DNA of 64,000 nt, from contig CAXAAH010000001.1 of the NCBI GenBank assembly GCA_963966775.1, forward strand, positions 246,752-310,751. Direction: 5' to 3'. This DNA is from UBA685 sp002299005. Lineage in GTDB: Bacteria; Pseudomonadota; Alphaproteobacteria; Puniceispirillales; Puniceispirillaceae. Position 1 is the first letter of the stretch; each line of letters starts with the position of its first letter. A program made the translations under genes and the position numbers. Positions 54,285 to 63,032 of this stretch are shown piece by piece. Under the pieces are notes generated by a model, which worked only from the letters and a program-made list of their open reading frames with translations, ran no database searches and was not told the origin of the DNA.

Positions 54285-55664
54285 TTAGCAAGATTGACTG
54301 ATACGAAAAGCGACTTCTTTGGTGCCCAAAGCGACAATGATGTCAGTAATTGAGGGTGACCCTTTCGTGCCAGTCAAAGCGGCTCTAAGAGGCAGTCCAA
54401 TATGCTTCATTTTGAGGTTTTCAGCTTCAAGGAAGCGAGACATAACGTCTTTTAACTGCTCAAGCGTATCAAGCGACGGGGGCAGGGCATCTGCAAATTT
54501 CAGCAAAATAGCTTTGCTTTCATCATTTAGGAAAGCGGCCGCTTCTTCTGTGATAGATGGCGCGCCATCATAGATGATATAATCTTGGCCCGATGCAAGG
54601 TCTGTTAATGTCTGCGCCCTGTCTGTTAGGAGTGGCATGAGCGCTATCAGCCTATCTTTGGCGTCAGCTGAGGCTTTATCTGCGTCATAATGCGCTAGAA
54701 TATGCGTTGCGAGCATCGAGGTATCTGCGGCGCGCATATGGTGCTGGTTAACAGATTTTAATTTGTCAGTATCAAACCTAGCAGGCGCTTTGCCGACCTT
54801 GGCAATGTCAAACCATTCAACAGCTTGCGCTAATGTGAAATATTCTTCATCACCATGTGACCAGCCAAGGCGCATAAGATAATTCGCCATTGCCTCTGGC
54901 ATGAACCCTTCGTCTCGATAGGCATCTACCCCAAGGGCGCCGTGACGCTTTGATAATTTAGCACCATCTTGGCCATGAATAAGCGGAATATGCGCAAAGG
55001 CAGGCACATCCCAGCCAAGCGCTTGATAAACCATTTGCTGGCGAAAGGCATTATTGAGGTGATCATCGCCTCTTATCACATGCGTGATGCCCATATCATG
55101 ATCATCCACCACAACAGCCAACATATAAACAGGTGAGCCATCAGAGCGCAAAATCACCATATCATCTAGCTGTTCTGCCGCGACTTCGACCTTTCCTTGC
55201 ACAAGGTCATCGATGGTTATCGTGCCTTCATCCGCCATGCGCAGGCGCACAACAAATGGCACACCAGCAGGTGCCTCATCAGCTGGTTTATCGCGCCAAG
55301 GAGAGCGCACAGATTTACCTGATTGGCGCGCTTCATCCCGCAGGCTGGTCAATTCCTCTTCTGAGAGATAACAGCGATAAGCATGGCCTGTTTCAAGCAA
55401 GGTCTGGGCAATTTCGGCATGACGTGTCGCGCGCTCTGACTGCATAATAGCCGGCGCGTCACCCTCTAGGCCAAGCCAATTAAGGCCATCATGAATGGCA
55501 TCAATCGCCTCTGTCGTAGAGCGGGCTTTGTCTGTGTCTTCAATGCGAAGCAAATATTGGCCGCCATGCGCCTTAGCAAAAACATAGTTGAAAAGGGCCG
55601 TGCGGGCGCCGCCAATATGCAGAAAGCCAGTGGGAGACGGGGCAAAACGAGTGATAACGCTCAT
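54285..55664 (-). CDS. gltX: Glutamyl-tRNA synthetase
   Basis: Class I synthetase of 459 residues. The HIGH-type motif is HIGG in APSPTGFLHIGGARTAL and the KMSKS-type motif is KLSKRHGALG. Specificity between discriminating GluRS and Glu/Gln-charging forms cannot be decided by reading; many alphaproteobacteria have two GltX proteins, so a second gene may exist elsewhere. Divergent from comEC, 78 bases apart. Confidence 0.95.
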   Translation of the reverse strand: MSVITRFAPSPTGFLHIGGARTALFNYVFAKAHGGQYLLRIEDTDKARSTTEAIDAIHDGLNWLGLEGDAPAIMQSERATRHAEIAQTLLETGHAYRCYLSEEELTSLRDEARQSGKSVRSPWRDKPADEAPAGVPFVVRLRMADEGTITIDDLVQGKVEVAAEQLDDMVILRSDGSPVYMLAVVVDDHDMGITHVIRGDDHLNNAFRQQMVYQALGWDVPAFAHIPLIHGQDGAKLSKRHGALGVDAYRDEGFMPEAMANYLMRLGWSHGDEEYFTLAQAVEWFDIAKVGKAPARFDTDKLKSVNQHHMRAADTSMLATHILAHYDADKASADAKDRLIALMPLLTDRAQTLTDLASGQDYIIYDGAPSITEEAAAFLNDESKAILLKFADALPPSLDTLEQLKDVMSRFLEAENLKMKHIGLPLRAALTGTKGSPSITDIIVALGTKEVAFRISQSC

Positions 55665-55742
55665 GATAATTTAACCATTCATCTATCAAAGTGTGTGTGA
55701 GGGGCGATTATACATAAATTATACACAGGATGTAGCGTAAAA

Positions 55743-57746
55743 ATGGTTCATCTTCCATTAGAAATACCGCTTGCCGTAGAAGAGCGACTAAAAGAACGGC
55801 GTGGGACTCATAAGGAATATCTCAGTTCGCTTGCCGCCTTTAGCATGCTATGCGGCTTGATGATGGCAGATGCGTTGCATTTTTGGCACCTATTATTGGT
55901 TTTTGCCTTTATTGCGGGCCTTGTTACCATCATCGCGCGCCAATTAGACCATAGCTATGGTGCGATTATCCTCATTTGTTCTCTTGTCATTGGCGCATTT
56001 GCCACCATGGCTGAGCGACAGCGCAGTGAGACTGAGATTATCAGCGCCCAGATTGTTGGCCAGACACGCGCGATTATCATTAAATATGAAGCACAAGAGG
56101 CAGGGCGCGCAAGGCTATGGCTATCGCGCATTCGGATTGATACAGGTGATACGCAAAGGGATATTGGCGGTGTCATCCGTGCAACGATTGATGATATGCC
56201 AAATAGGCCTGTGGCAGAGGGGGATTATTTTAACGGCACATTGCGCATCTTTCCCTTATCAGGCCCGCTATTTCCAGGCTGGCCAGATTATGCGCGCAAA
56301 TCATGGTCAGAGGGCATTGTGGGCACGGCCTATGGCAGGCGGCCAGAAATTATCACAAATGAGGGGCCGATATCTGCCACGATGATTGCGGGCATAAGAT
56401 CAAGCATTCGCCGCTCGGTCGAACAGCATTTACAGCCCGAAAATGCCACCCTTGCGAAGGCGCTGTTTATTGGAGAGCGCGATTTTAGTGACAGAGCCTT
56501 TTACGAGCCGTTTCGCAAAGCAGGGCTGGCGCATTTATTGGCTATATCAGGCTTGCATATGGGCTTATTATGCTTTGGCATATATGGGGTGTTCCGCCTT
56601 ATCTTGTCATGTTTTGTACGCATATCTGCCTATGTGGGGCATCATAAAATAGCCGCCCTATGCGCGCTAGCCGCAGGGTTTTTCTATTTAAATCTAGCTG
56701 GCACTGCCATTTCGGCCATTCGCGCTTATTTGATGACGAGCCTTATTTTGTTCGCGCTGATGATTGGGCGGCGCATGGTGACGATGCGCAATGTGAATCT
56801 GGTCTTTATCCTTTTTGTGCTCTTCTATCCGTCAGCGGTCTATCAGCCCGCATTCCAGCTTTCTTTTGCCGCAACCTATGGCATTGTGATGTTTCATGAT
56901 AGCCAGAGGCACCGGGGGCATAATCAGACCAAGGCGTATAAATGGCTTATGCGTCTCTTTTATCTGGTTGCCACGTCTGCCATGGCCATTGGGGCAACTT
57001 TTATCATCACAGCCTACCATTTTGGCACCATCACAGCGTGGGGCATTGCTGCTAACATTGCGGCCATCCCTTATACAGCCATGGTCATTATGCCCGCAGG
57101 CGTTGTCTATCTATTGGGCGTGATGATGGGGGCAGATGCCCTTATAGCCCCCTCATTTGATGCGATATTATCCATGCTCGTGCGCTTTGCTGGCTTTATG
57201 AGCATGCTGCCTCTATCTGAAATAAGGCTATCAAAACCCCCAGCCATCTATCTGCCACTATCGATGATGGTGATGGTCGTCTTTTATTTAACAAAGTCAA
57301 AGGCCCGGCTGGCAACTATCACAGCTATGATTTTCGGACTTGGATTGTGGGCAGGACAAGCACAGCCTATCGGGGCCTTAACGGGGAGCGGTAATTTCAT
57401 CAGATTTGCGATGCTAGAGGAGGGAAGGCTTCTACATATGCACAAGCTGTCACGCTTTTGGACAGAGTCTTATCAGGCACTATTTGGGCCGTTTGATGAT
57501 AGCCACTATATAAGCTGCCGTAGGAGCTGTCTGATTGAGCCTGCCTCATTGCCGGCTATTAAGATAGACAAGCAGAACCAGAGGATAGGGTGCGCTGATC
57601 AGGGCAAGATACCTTGTGCCCAGTTTGACCTGACCCTAACAGATGATAAGTCTGCCTCATCATTATTATACTATAACAATAACTTAGGGTATTATCTTAA
57701 ACAGTCACTCAAACCACTTCCAGCAAGGCCTTGGCGCGTTCCTTAG
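55743..57746 (+). CDS. comEC: ComEC/Rec2-family membrane protein lacking a visible metallo-beta-lactamase domain
   Basis: Polytopic inner-membrane protein related to the ComEC DNA-uptake channel. After two N-terminal hydrophobic segments comes the extracytoplasmic OB-like (DUF4131) part, then the competence domain with LAHLLAISGLHMGLL and many transmembrane helices up to about residue 540. The last 120 residues are hydrophilic but show no HxHxDH motif, so the nuclease-like beta-lactamase domain of full ComEC is absent or fully degenerate. 667 residues. Its 3' end overlaps the 3' end of lexA by four bases on the opposite strand. Confidence 0.85.
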   Translation: MVHLPLEIPLAVEERLKERRGTHKEYLSSLAAFSMLCGLMMADALHFWHLLLVFAFIAGLVTIIARQLDHSYGAIILICSLVIGAFATMAERQRSETEIISAQIVGQTRAIIIKYEAQEAGRARLWLSRIRIDTGDTQRDIGGVIRATIDDMPNRPVAEGDYFNGTLRIFPLSGPLFPGWPDYARKSWSEGIVGTAYGRRPEIITNEGPISATMIAGIRSSIRRSVEQHLQPENATLAKALFIGERDFSDRAFYEPFRKAGLAHLLAISGLHMGLLCFGIYGVFRLILSCFVRISAYVGHHKIAALCALAAGFFYLNLAGTAISAIRAYLMTSLILFALMIGRRMVTMRNVNLVFILFVLFYPSAVYQPAFQLSFAATYGIVMFHDSQRHRGHNQTKAYKWLMRLFYLVATSAMAIGATFIITAYHFGTITAWGIAANIAAIPYTAMVIMPAGVVYLLGVMMGADALIAPSFDAILSMLVRFAGFMSMLPLSEIRLSKPPAIYLPLSMMVMVVFYLTKSKARLATITAMIFGLGLWAGQAQPIGALTGSGNFIRFAMLEEGRLLHMHKLSRFWTESYQALFGPFDDSHYISCRRSCLIEPASLPAIKIDKQNQRIGCADQGKIPCAQFDLTLTDDKSASSLLYYNNNLGYYLKQSLKPLPARPWRVP

Positions 57747-58408
57747 CCATAATTACGGATAAGACCAGCCAATTTGCCCTGAATACGTACCGCATTATTG
57801 CTGAAATAGCGTGTTTGATAATGACGGTTTGCGGGCTCAAGGCCTATGCGACCATCTTCTTTGCGCAAGGTCTTTAAGGTTGCTTCATGCTCATCAATAA
57901 GCGCCACGACGATGTCGCCATGACTTGCGACTTCTGTCTTTTTGATCACAACCGTATCACCATCATGAATACCAGCCTCGACCATGGAATCGCCGACAAT
58001 CTCAAGCGCAAAATGCTCACCAGCGCCAATCATGCTTGCCGGTACATCCAAAAAGCGTGAATTATCCGACAAGGCTTCAATCGGCGTGCCTGCCGCGATT
58101 TGACCAAGCAACGGTAATGAGAGGCTTGTTGATTGCCCAAATTGGGCTTGCACCACATTATCTGTGGTCTTCTTATCTGTGTCCTTTGCGACAGGCGCAC
58201 TGACATCAACAATTTCAATCGCTCTTGCGCGATTGGCAAGGCGTCGGATATGCCCGCGTTCTTCCAATGCTGATACAAGACGATGAATGCCTGATTTTGA
58301 TTTAAGCCCAATCGCCTCTTTCATCTCTTCAAAAGAGGGGGCGTGGTCAAATTCTGCCTGATATTTCATAAGAAAATTCAGTAATTCGCGTTGCTTTGCT
58401 GTTAACAT
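57743..58408 (-). CDS. lexA: LexA repressor
   Basis: SOS master repressor (221 residues). N-terminal winged helix MLTAKQRELLNFLMKYQ with recognition region SKSGIHRLVSALEERG. The self-cleavage site is A106-G107 (GQIAAGTPIE), with catalytic Ser141 (VGDSMVEAG) and Lys179 (ATLKTL). The linker is longer than in E. coli. Ribosome-binding site AGGAGG lies eight bases upstream. Its promoter contains a LexA box, so it is autoregulated. Confidence 0.97.
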   Translation of the reverse strand: MLTAKQRELLNFLMKYQAEFDHAPSFEEMKEAIGLKSKSGIHRLVSALEERGHIRRLANRARAIEIVDVSAPVAKDTDKKTTDNVVQAQFGQSTSLSLPLLGQIAAGTPIEALSDNSRFLDVPASMIGAGEHFALEIVGDSMVEAGIHDGDTVVIKKTEVASHGDIVVALIDEHEATLKTLRKEDGRIGLEPANRHYQTRYFSNNAVRIQGKLAGLIRNYG

Positions 58409-58428
58409 CCGAACGTCCTCCTAAATGT

Positions 58429-58468
58429 GTTCCAGTTTTGTTCTAGCGCAAAAATGAGAACAAAGCAA
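58429..58468 (-). promoter_or_regulatory. lexA promoter with alphaproteobacterial LexA box
   Basis: On the minus strand TTGCTT (58463-58468) and TAGAAC (58440-58445) are spaced by 17 bases. The -10 overlaps a GTTC-N7-GTTC direct repeat (plus strand 58429-58443: GTTC, CAGTTTT, GTTC), the LexA operator form known for alphaproteobacteria. Binding here would block lexA transcription directly. Confidence 0.85.
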
Positions 58469-58486
58469 GAATTAAGAAGGTTTTTT

Positions 58487-59701
58487 CTAAAATCCGTCCG
58501 GCAGAAGCGCCATGCGCACGCTATCACCTGCTTGAACAGGCTTATCATGCGGCGGTCTTATGAGAACAGCATTTGCCTGTGATAGATGATACATTTGGGC
58601 AGAATCTTGCTTGCTAAAAGGCGTGATATGCCATGTGCCACTGGCTGATTGTTTGGCGACTGCCCGCAGATAATCTTCTCTTTGGTCGTTCTCGGTCAGG
58701 TCACAATCACAAACAGCGTCTTTTTGAACAATTTGCAAATCATCGCGCGCCATCATATGTCCCAATAGGGGGCGCAAGAACACAAAGGTGCAAATCGCCA
58801 CAGACACAGGATTGCCCGGCAAGCCGATGAGCGGTGTATCTGCCACCTTGCCAAAAATAAGTGGCTTACCGGGGCGCATAGCGATTTTCCAAAAATCAAG
58901 CGACATGCTCTGGCTCGCTTCGATATCGCTAACGATATAGTCATATTTGCCAACAGACGCGCCGCCTGTGGTCACAATCAAATCAAACGCAGACGGATCT
59001 GGCAGAGCTTCGTTCAACGCGCCTTCTTGGTCGGGCAATATCCCTAAATCTGTGACCTCTGCACCAGCCTGTCTTAGCGCATTTGCCAGAAAGACCGCGT
59101 TTGAATTGATCAATTGCCCAAAGCGCGGAATGCCGCCCATCTGCACAAGCTCATCACCTGAGGATAAGAGCGCGATATGGGGGCGTTTTTTGGCCAAGAT
59201 CCTGTTCTGCAGCCCTAAGGCACATAGCGCAAGTGAGCGGGCATTTATCACATCACCTTTTTGCACCAATATATCATCACGCGCGAAATCCTGTCCGCGT
59301 GGCCTGATAAAACGCCCCGATGGTACGGGCTCTGGCGGCACAATATGGCCCTGTTCTTCGGCAACATCTTCTTGCAAGATAATCGCATCACATCCCTCAG
59401 GCGCATAGGCCCCTGTATAAATGCGTACCGCTTCATTTGGGCCAAGTGCTTGGCGATAGGGATGACCTGCGGCTGATTCACCGACAATGGCGAGCGGGGT
59501 GCCTTTTGCTGTATCGCTTGCGCGCACGCCAAAGCCGTCCATTGCGGAGACATTGGCAAGCGGATGGTGTGTGCCAGCGATAATATCTTCTTGTGTTTGC
59601 CGGCCAAGCGATTGGGATAGGGGCACAAATTCATCAGCCATAGGCGCAATGGCATGACAAATTTCTGCCAAAGCATCTGCAACGGGTTTTAACTTTGCCA
59701 T
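58487..59701 (-). CDS. moeA: Molybdopterin molybdenumtransferase
   Basis: Inserts molybdate into adenylated molybdopterin. The signatures ANVSAMDGFGVRASD, TGAYAPEGCDAII, TTGGASVGKYDYI, MRPGKPLIFG and GLPGNPVSV are in order. 404 residues. Directly downstream of moaC with five bases between. No gene for an obvious molybdoenzyme lies in this window. Confidence 0.95.
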   Translation of the reverse strand: MAKLKPVADALAEICHAIAPMADEFVPLSQSLGRQTQEDIIAGTHHPLANVSAMDGFGVRASDTAKGTPLAIVGESAAGHPYRQALGPNEAVRIYTGAYAPEGCDAIILQEDVAEEQGHIVPPEPVPSGRFIRPRGQDFARDDILVQKGDVINARSLALCALGLQNRILAKKRPHIALLSSGDELVQMGGIPRFGQLINSNAVFLANALRQAGAEVTDLGILPDQEGALNEALPDPSAFDLIVTTGGASVGKYDYIVSDIEASQSMSLDFWKIAMRPGKPLIFGKVADTPLIGLPGNPVSVAICTFVFLRPLLGHMMARDDLQIVQKDAVCDCDLTENDQREDYLRAVAKQSASGTWHITPFSKQDSAQMYHLSQANAVLIRPPHDKPVQAGDSVRMALLPDGF

Positions 59702-59707
59702 TGATAG

Positions 59708-60202
59708 CTATTCCTGTGATAAGGCTGTTGGTGCGGCGTTAAATGTGCCTGATTTACCGCCAGATTTATGAAGCAGTTTAACCTGCTCGATGGTAATTGC
59801 CTTATCAACGGCCTTGCACATATCATAAATCGTCAAAGCTGCAACTGATACGGCGGTGAGCGCTTCCATCTCAACACCTGTTTTGCCCGTAATCCGGCAT
59901 TCAGCTTCGATAGAAATGCCATCATCTTGCAACGATAGGCGCAAGCTTACGTGGTCAAGCCCCAAAGGGTGACACAGGGGGATCAATGTCGAAGTATGCT
60001 TTGCGCCCATAATGCCCGCCAGCTCTGCGATTGCCAGCACATCCCCTTTTTTCAGCTTTTGCGCGCGCACAATTTCAACGCTCTCAGCGTTTAGGCGCAC
60101 AAAGCCTGCGGCAATGGCGGTGCGATTTGTCTCTTGCTTAGCGCCGACATCAACCATATGCGGCCTGCCATCACGGTCAAAATGCGATAATGTGTCAGAC
60201 AT
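59708..60202 (-). CDS. moaC: Cyclic pyranopterin monophosphate synthase
   Basis: Forms cyclic pyranopterin phosphate, the second step of molybdenum cofactor synthesis after MoaA. Active-site segments LIPLCHPLGLDHV and EALTAVSVAALTIYDMCKAVDK are intact. 164 residues. Lies 17 bases after trpC in the same orientation, an arrangement conserved in alphaproteobacteria. Confidence 0.97.
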   Translation of the reverse strand: MSDTLSHFDRDGRPHMVDVGAKQETNRTAIAAGFVRLNAESVEIVRAQKLKKGDVLAIAELAGIMGAKHTSTLIPLCHPLGLDHVSLRLSLQDDGISIEAECRITGKTGVEMEALTAVSVAALTIYDMCKAVDKAITIEQVKLLHKSGGKSGTFNAAPTALSQE

Positions 60203-60219
60203 GGTAAAATCAGCTCCGT

Positions 60220-61020
60220 TTAGGCGGCTACAGGATTTTCAAGAATGGTCTTTGTTGCGTGCGTGACGTCATCTTGGCGCATAAGTGACTCGCCAATAAG
60301 GAAACAACGTGCCCCATGCCCAGCCATAAAGGCGAGATCTTCTGGCTTAAACAGACCAGATTCTGCGATAGCAATGCGGTCTTTCGGCAATCGTGGCAGC
60401 ATAGCGGCACCCACATCAAGTGAGATTTCCATCGTCTTAAGATTGCGGTTATTGATCCCCATCAAAGGAGAGGATAGCGCACTGGCTCTGTCTAACTCAG
60501 AGGCATCATGCACCTCAATCAAGACATCCATCCCCCATTCATGGGCCGCCGCCTCAAGCTCTAATGCCTGGTTATCCGACAAAGAGGCCATAATCAGCAG
60601 AATACAATCTGCCCCAAGGGCTCTTGCTTCGGTAATCTGGATAGGGTCAATCATGAAGTCTTTTCGCAAAACGGGCAGTGAGACAGCCGCTCTGGCATTG
60701 ACCAGATAATCATTATGACCTTGGAAATATTTTTGGTCTGTTAGGATAGACAGGCATGTGGCACCACCCGCCTCATAGGCTTGGGCGAGTGAGACAGGTT
60801 CAAAATCAGGTCGTATCAGACCTTTTGAGGGGCTTGCCTTTTTCAATTCCGCAATCAGACCATAGCCGGTGGCAGAGGCCGCCGCTAGGGCATCAGCAAA
60901 CCCGCGTGGCGCCGAGGCTTCTTTTGCCAGTGCTTCTAGATCAGCATGGCTAATACGGCTTTGCAGGGCGGCAATTTCTTGCCGCTTATGGGCGTTAATT
61001 TCAGCTAGAACATCACTCAT
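60220..61020 (-). CDS. trpC: Indole-3-glycerol phosphate synthase
   Basis: Ring closure to indoleglycerol phosphate in tryptophan synthesis. TIM barrel with the family block LIAELKKASPSKGLIRPDF, the VLRKDFMIDPIQI strand and MGINNRNLKTMEI. Monofunctional (266 residues), not fused to TrpF. Its start shares a base with the trpD stop codon. Confidence 0.97.
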   Translation of the reverse strand: MSDVLAEINAHKRQEIAALQSRISHADLEALAKEASAPRGFADALAAASATGYGLIAELKKASPSKGLIRPDFEPVSLAQAYEAGGATCLSILTDQKYFQGHNDYLVNARAAVSLPVLRKDFMIDPIQITEARALGADCILLIMASLSDNQALELEAAAHEWGMDVLIEVHDASELDRASALSSPLMGINNRNLKTMEISLDVGAAMLPRLPKDRIAIAESGLFKPEDLAFMAGHGARCFLIGESLMRQDDVTHATKTILENPVAA

Positions 61021-62051
61021 TATTTGGCCTTGTTAGTTATGGCCACAAGGCTATCAAGTGCCTTTAGGGCTGAACCATTGTTAAGGGAGGCAGTCGCGCT
61101 TGCAAGCGCGCTATCGAAATCATCGGCATGATTGGTGCCAACAAGCGCGGCGGCCGCGTTCATTAAGACAATATCACGATAGGCTTTGCTGGCCGTCGCA
61201 TCATTATTTAACAGCGCGCGCAATGCGGCCGCATTTTCTTCACCTGTGCCACCTTTGAGATCATCAAGAGACGCTGTCTCCATGCCATAATCGCCTGGCG
61301 CAATTTCAAATTCGGTGATAACGCCGTCTTTCAGGGCGGCAACATGCGTGGCAGTGGTCGTCGTAACCTCATCAAGGCCATCGCCGCCATGAACCACCCA
61401 CGCATCACTTGTGCCAAGCGCGTGCAATGCTTCGGCAAAAGGGCGACACCATTGCTTATCATAGACGCCAACCATGATACGGCTGACAAGGGCAGGGTTC
61501 GATAAAGGGCCAAGGAGATTAAAAATAGTGCGTGTGCCTAATTCGGCTCTGATTGGCCCGACATGGCGCATCGCTGAATGATGACGTGGTGCCATCAAGA
61601 AACAAACGCCGGCCTTGGCTAGCGCCTCTTCTAGAATCTCAAAAGGCGCATCTAGATTAACGCCAAGCGCGGTTAAGACATCTGCGGCACCTGATTTTGA
61701 TGAGACAGCGCGGTTGCCATGTTTGGCGACCGTGACACCGCACCCTGCGACCACAAAGGCCGTGGCGGTGGAGATATTGTAAGTGCCAATGCCATCACCG
61801 CCTGTGCCGACAATATCAATCGCACCTTCTGGGGCTGTGATTTTATCTGCCATTTCGCGCAAGGTTGCGGCACCTGCTGTGATGTCAGACGGCGTCTCGC
61901 CACGCATTTTGAGGCTGATTAGAAAGGCCGATATAAGGGCAGGGGAGACATCGCCAGACATGATGGCACCAAAGGCGGCCTTCATCTCATCTTCTGAATA
62001 GCTAGTATTTGTGACGATTTTCTGGATGAGGGGCTTAACAATATCAGACAT
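61020..62051 (-). CDS. trpD: Anthranilate phosphoribosyltransferase
   Basis: Attaches phosphoribose to anthranilate. The PRPP-binding loop GTGGDGIGTYNISTATA and the anthranilate-side motif KHGNRAVSSKSGAADVL are clear. ATG 62051 gives 343 residues with an eight-base overlap of trpG; the longer frame to 62099 runs further into trpG and is less likely. Unfused to TrpG. Confidence 0.96.
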   Translation of the reverse strand: MSDIVKPLIQKIVTNTSYSEDEMKAAFGAIMSGDVSPALISAFLISLKMRGETPSDITAGAATLREMADKITAPEGAIDIVGTGGDGIGTYNISTATAFVVAGCGVTVAKHGNRAVSSKSGAADVLTALGVNLDAPFEILEEALAKAGVCFLMAPRHHSAMRHVGPIRAELGTRTIFNLLGPLSNPALVSRIMVGVYDKQWCRPFAEALHALGTSDAWVVHGGDGLDEVTTTTATHVAALKDGVITEFEIAPGDYGMETASLDDLKGGTGEENAAALRALLNNDATASKAYRDIVLMNAAAALVGTNHADDFDSALASATASLNNGSALKALDSLVAITNKAK

Positions 62052-62700
62052 GTAATTGCTCTGGAAATTTCTTATCAAGACGGATAATTTGTTCTTCAAG
62101 GCGCGCTAGCTGTGCGTCTTCTGGGCCATTCTGGCCACATTTTGCCAAGAAATTAGCTAAAATACGATAGCCACCAACAGAGGCAATGCTCTCTGGGTGA
62201 AACTGGACGCCGTGAATATTCAGCTCTTTATGCGACAGGCCCATAATATGGCCTTGGGCTGTTTTGGCCGTAACCTCAAGCACATCAGGGATACTGTCCA
62301 CATCCGCTGTGAGCGAATGATAGCGCGTTACGGGCACATTATTATCAAGCCCGGCAAAGACATGGCGGTTTTCATGTTCAATCAGCGATAATTTGCCATG
62401 AACAGGCGGGGCAAACGCCTTTAATGAGCCGCCAAAACTGGTGCAAATAGCTTGCATGCCAAGACAGACACCAAAAATCGGGATTGTGCCCGCCGCCTTT
62501 TGAATAAGCTCTTCGATGACGCCTGCTTGATGTGGTGCGCCGGGGCCTGGTGAGATGATAAAGCCTTCCGGTGCCATAGCGATAAATTCATCGGCTGTAT
62601 GGGCATCATTACGGATGGTCTCTACTTCAACACCAAGGTCAGACAAAAAGTGCCATAGGTTCCAAGTGAAGCTGTCATAATTATCAATCAGGATAAACAT
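62044..62700 (-). CDS. trpG: Anthranilate synthase glutamine amidotransferase component
   Basis: Class I glutaminase supplying ammonia to TrpE (and possibly to PabB). PGPGAPHQAG, the nucleophile block FGVCLGMQAI (Cys) and HGVQFHPESI (His and Glu) are present. 218 residues. No trpE lies upstream within the window; the sequence before it is an intergenic region, so trpG heads this operon here. Confidence 0.96.
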   Translation of the reverse strand: MFILIDNYDSFTWNLWHFLSDLGVEVETIRNDAHTADEFIAMAPEGFIISPGPGAPHQAGVIEELIQKAAGTIPIFGVCLGMQAICTSFGGSLKAFAPPVHGKLSLIEHENRHVFAGLDNNVPVTRYHSLTADVDSIPDVLEVTAKTAQGHIMGLSHKELNIHGVQFHPESIASVGGYRILANFLAKCGQNGPEDAQLARLEEQIIRLDKKFPEQLHV

Positions 62701-62797
62701 GGGGCCTTTATGCCTTTAAAGTAATGGTTTTTATGAGGCATTACGCCCGATAAAAGAACAATATCGCTCAACTTGGCAAAAATCTAGGACGCATTTC

Positions 62798-62841
62798 ATA
62801 AAAACAAGGTGCTCTGGTTATAAAAACAAGGTGCCTTGGTA
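62798..62841. repeat. Two tandem 22-bp direct repeats upstream of trpG
   Basis: Units 62798-62819 and 62820-62841 share ATAAAAACAAGGTGC and then differ at only three positions (CTCTGGTT against CTTGGTA-type ends). The period is two helical turns, so both copies would present the same DNA face to a protein. Confidence 0.85.
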
Positions 62842-62926
62842 AGCGTTATTTATACGGTAAAATAGTACCATATTTTTAAAACACTGTTTTTAATGACTTT
62901 TTTCGAAATTAGGCGAATAATAGTGC

Positions 62927-62955
62927 TTGATTACCTGTCATTTATCTTGTAGAAA
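62927..62955 (+). promoter_or_regulatory. Candidate promoter for rplM-rpsI
   Basis: TTGATT (62927-62932) and TAGAAA (62950-62955) are separated by exactly 17 bases, 77 bases before the rplM start codon. Confidence 0.5.
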
Positions 62956-63032
62956 CCCAACAACCGTCTCTTTGTGCCTGTTTTTGTAGCAGATAATAAG
63001 AGACATCATTGAATTATTCTGGAGTTTTCCAA

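Larger units (their letters stand above)
62701..63032. other. Intergenic region between divergent trpG and rplM
   Basis: This 332-base stretch has no credible gene. It holds two tandem 22-bp direct repeats (62798-62841), two overlapping inverted repeats close to trpG (62710-62744) and a candidate rplM promoter (62927-62955). It is markedly A-T rich from about 62840. No Trp-codon-rich leader peptide was found on the trpG side. Confidence 0.8.

Noticed and set aside
62701..62850. Classical trp attenuator with leader peptide
   Set aside because: No short frame with consecutive Trp codons was found on the trpG strand and no U-run terminator hairpin precedes the start.
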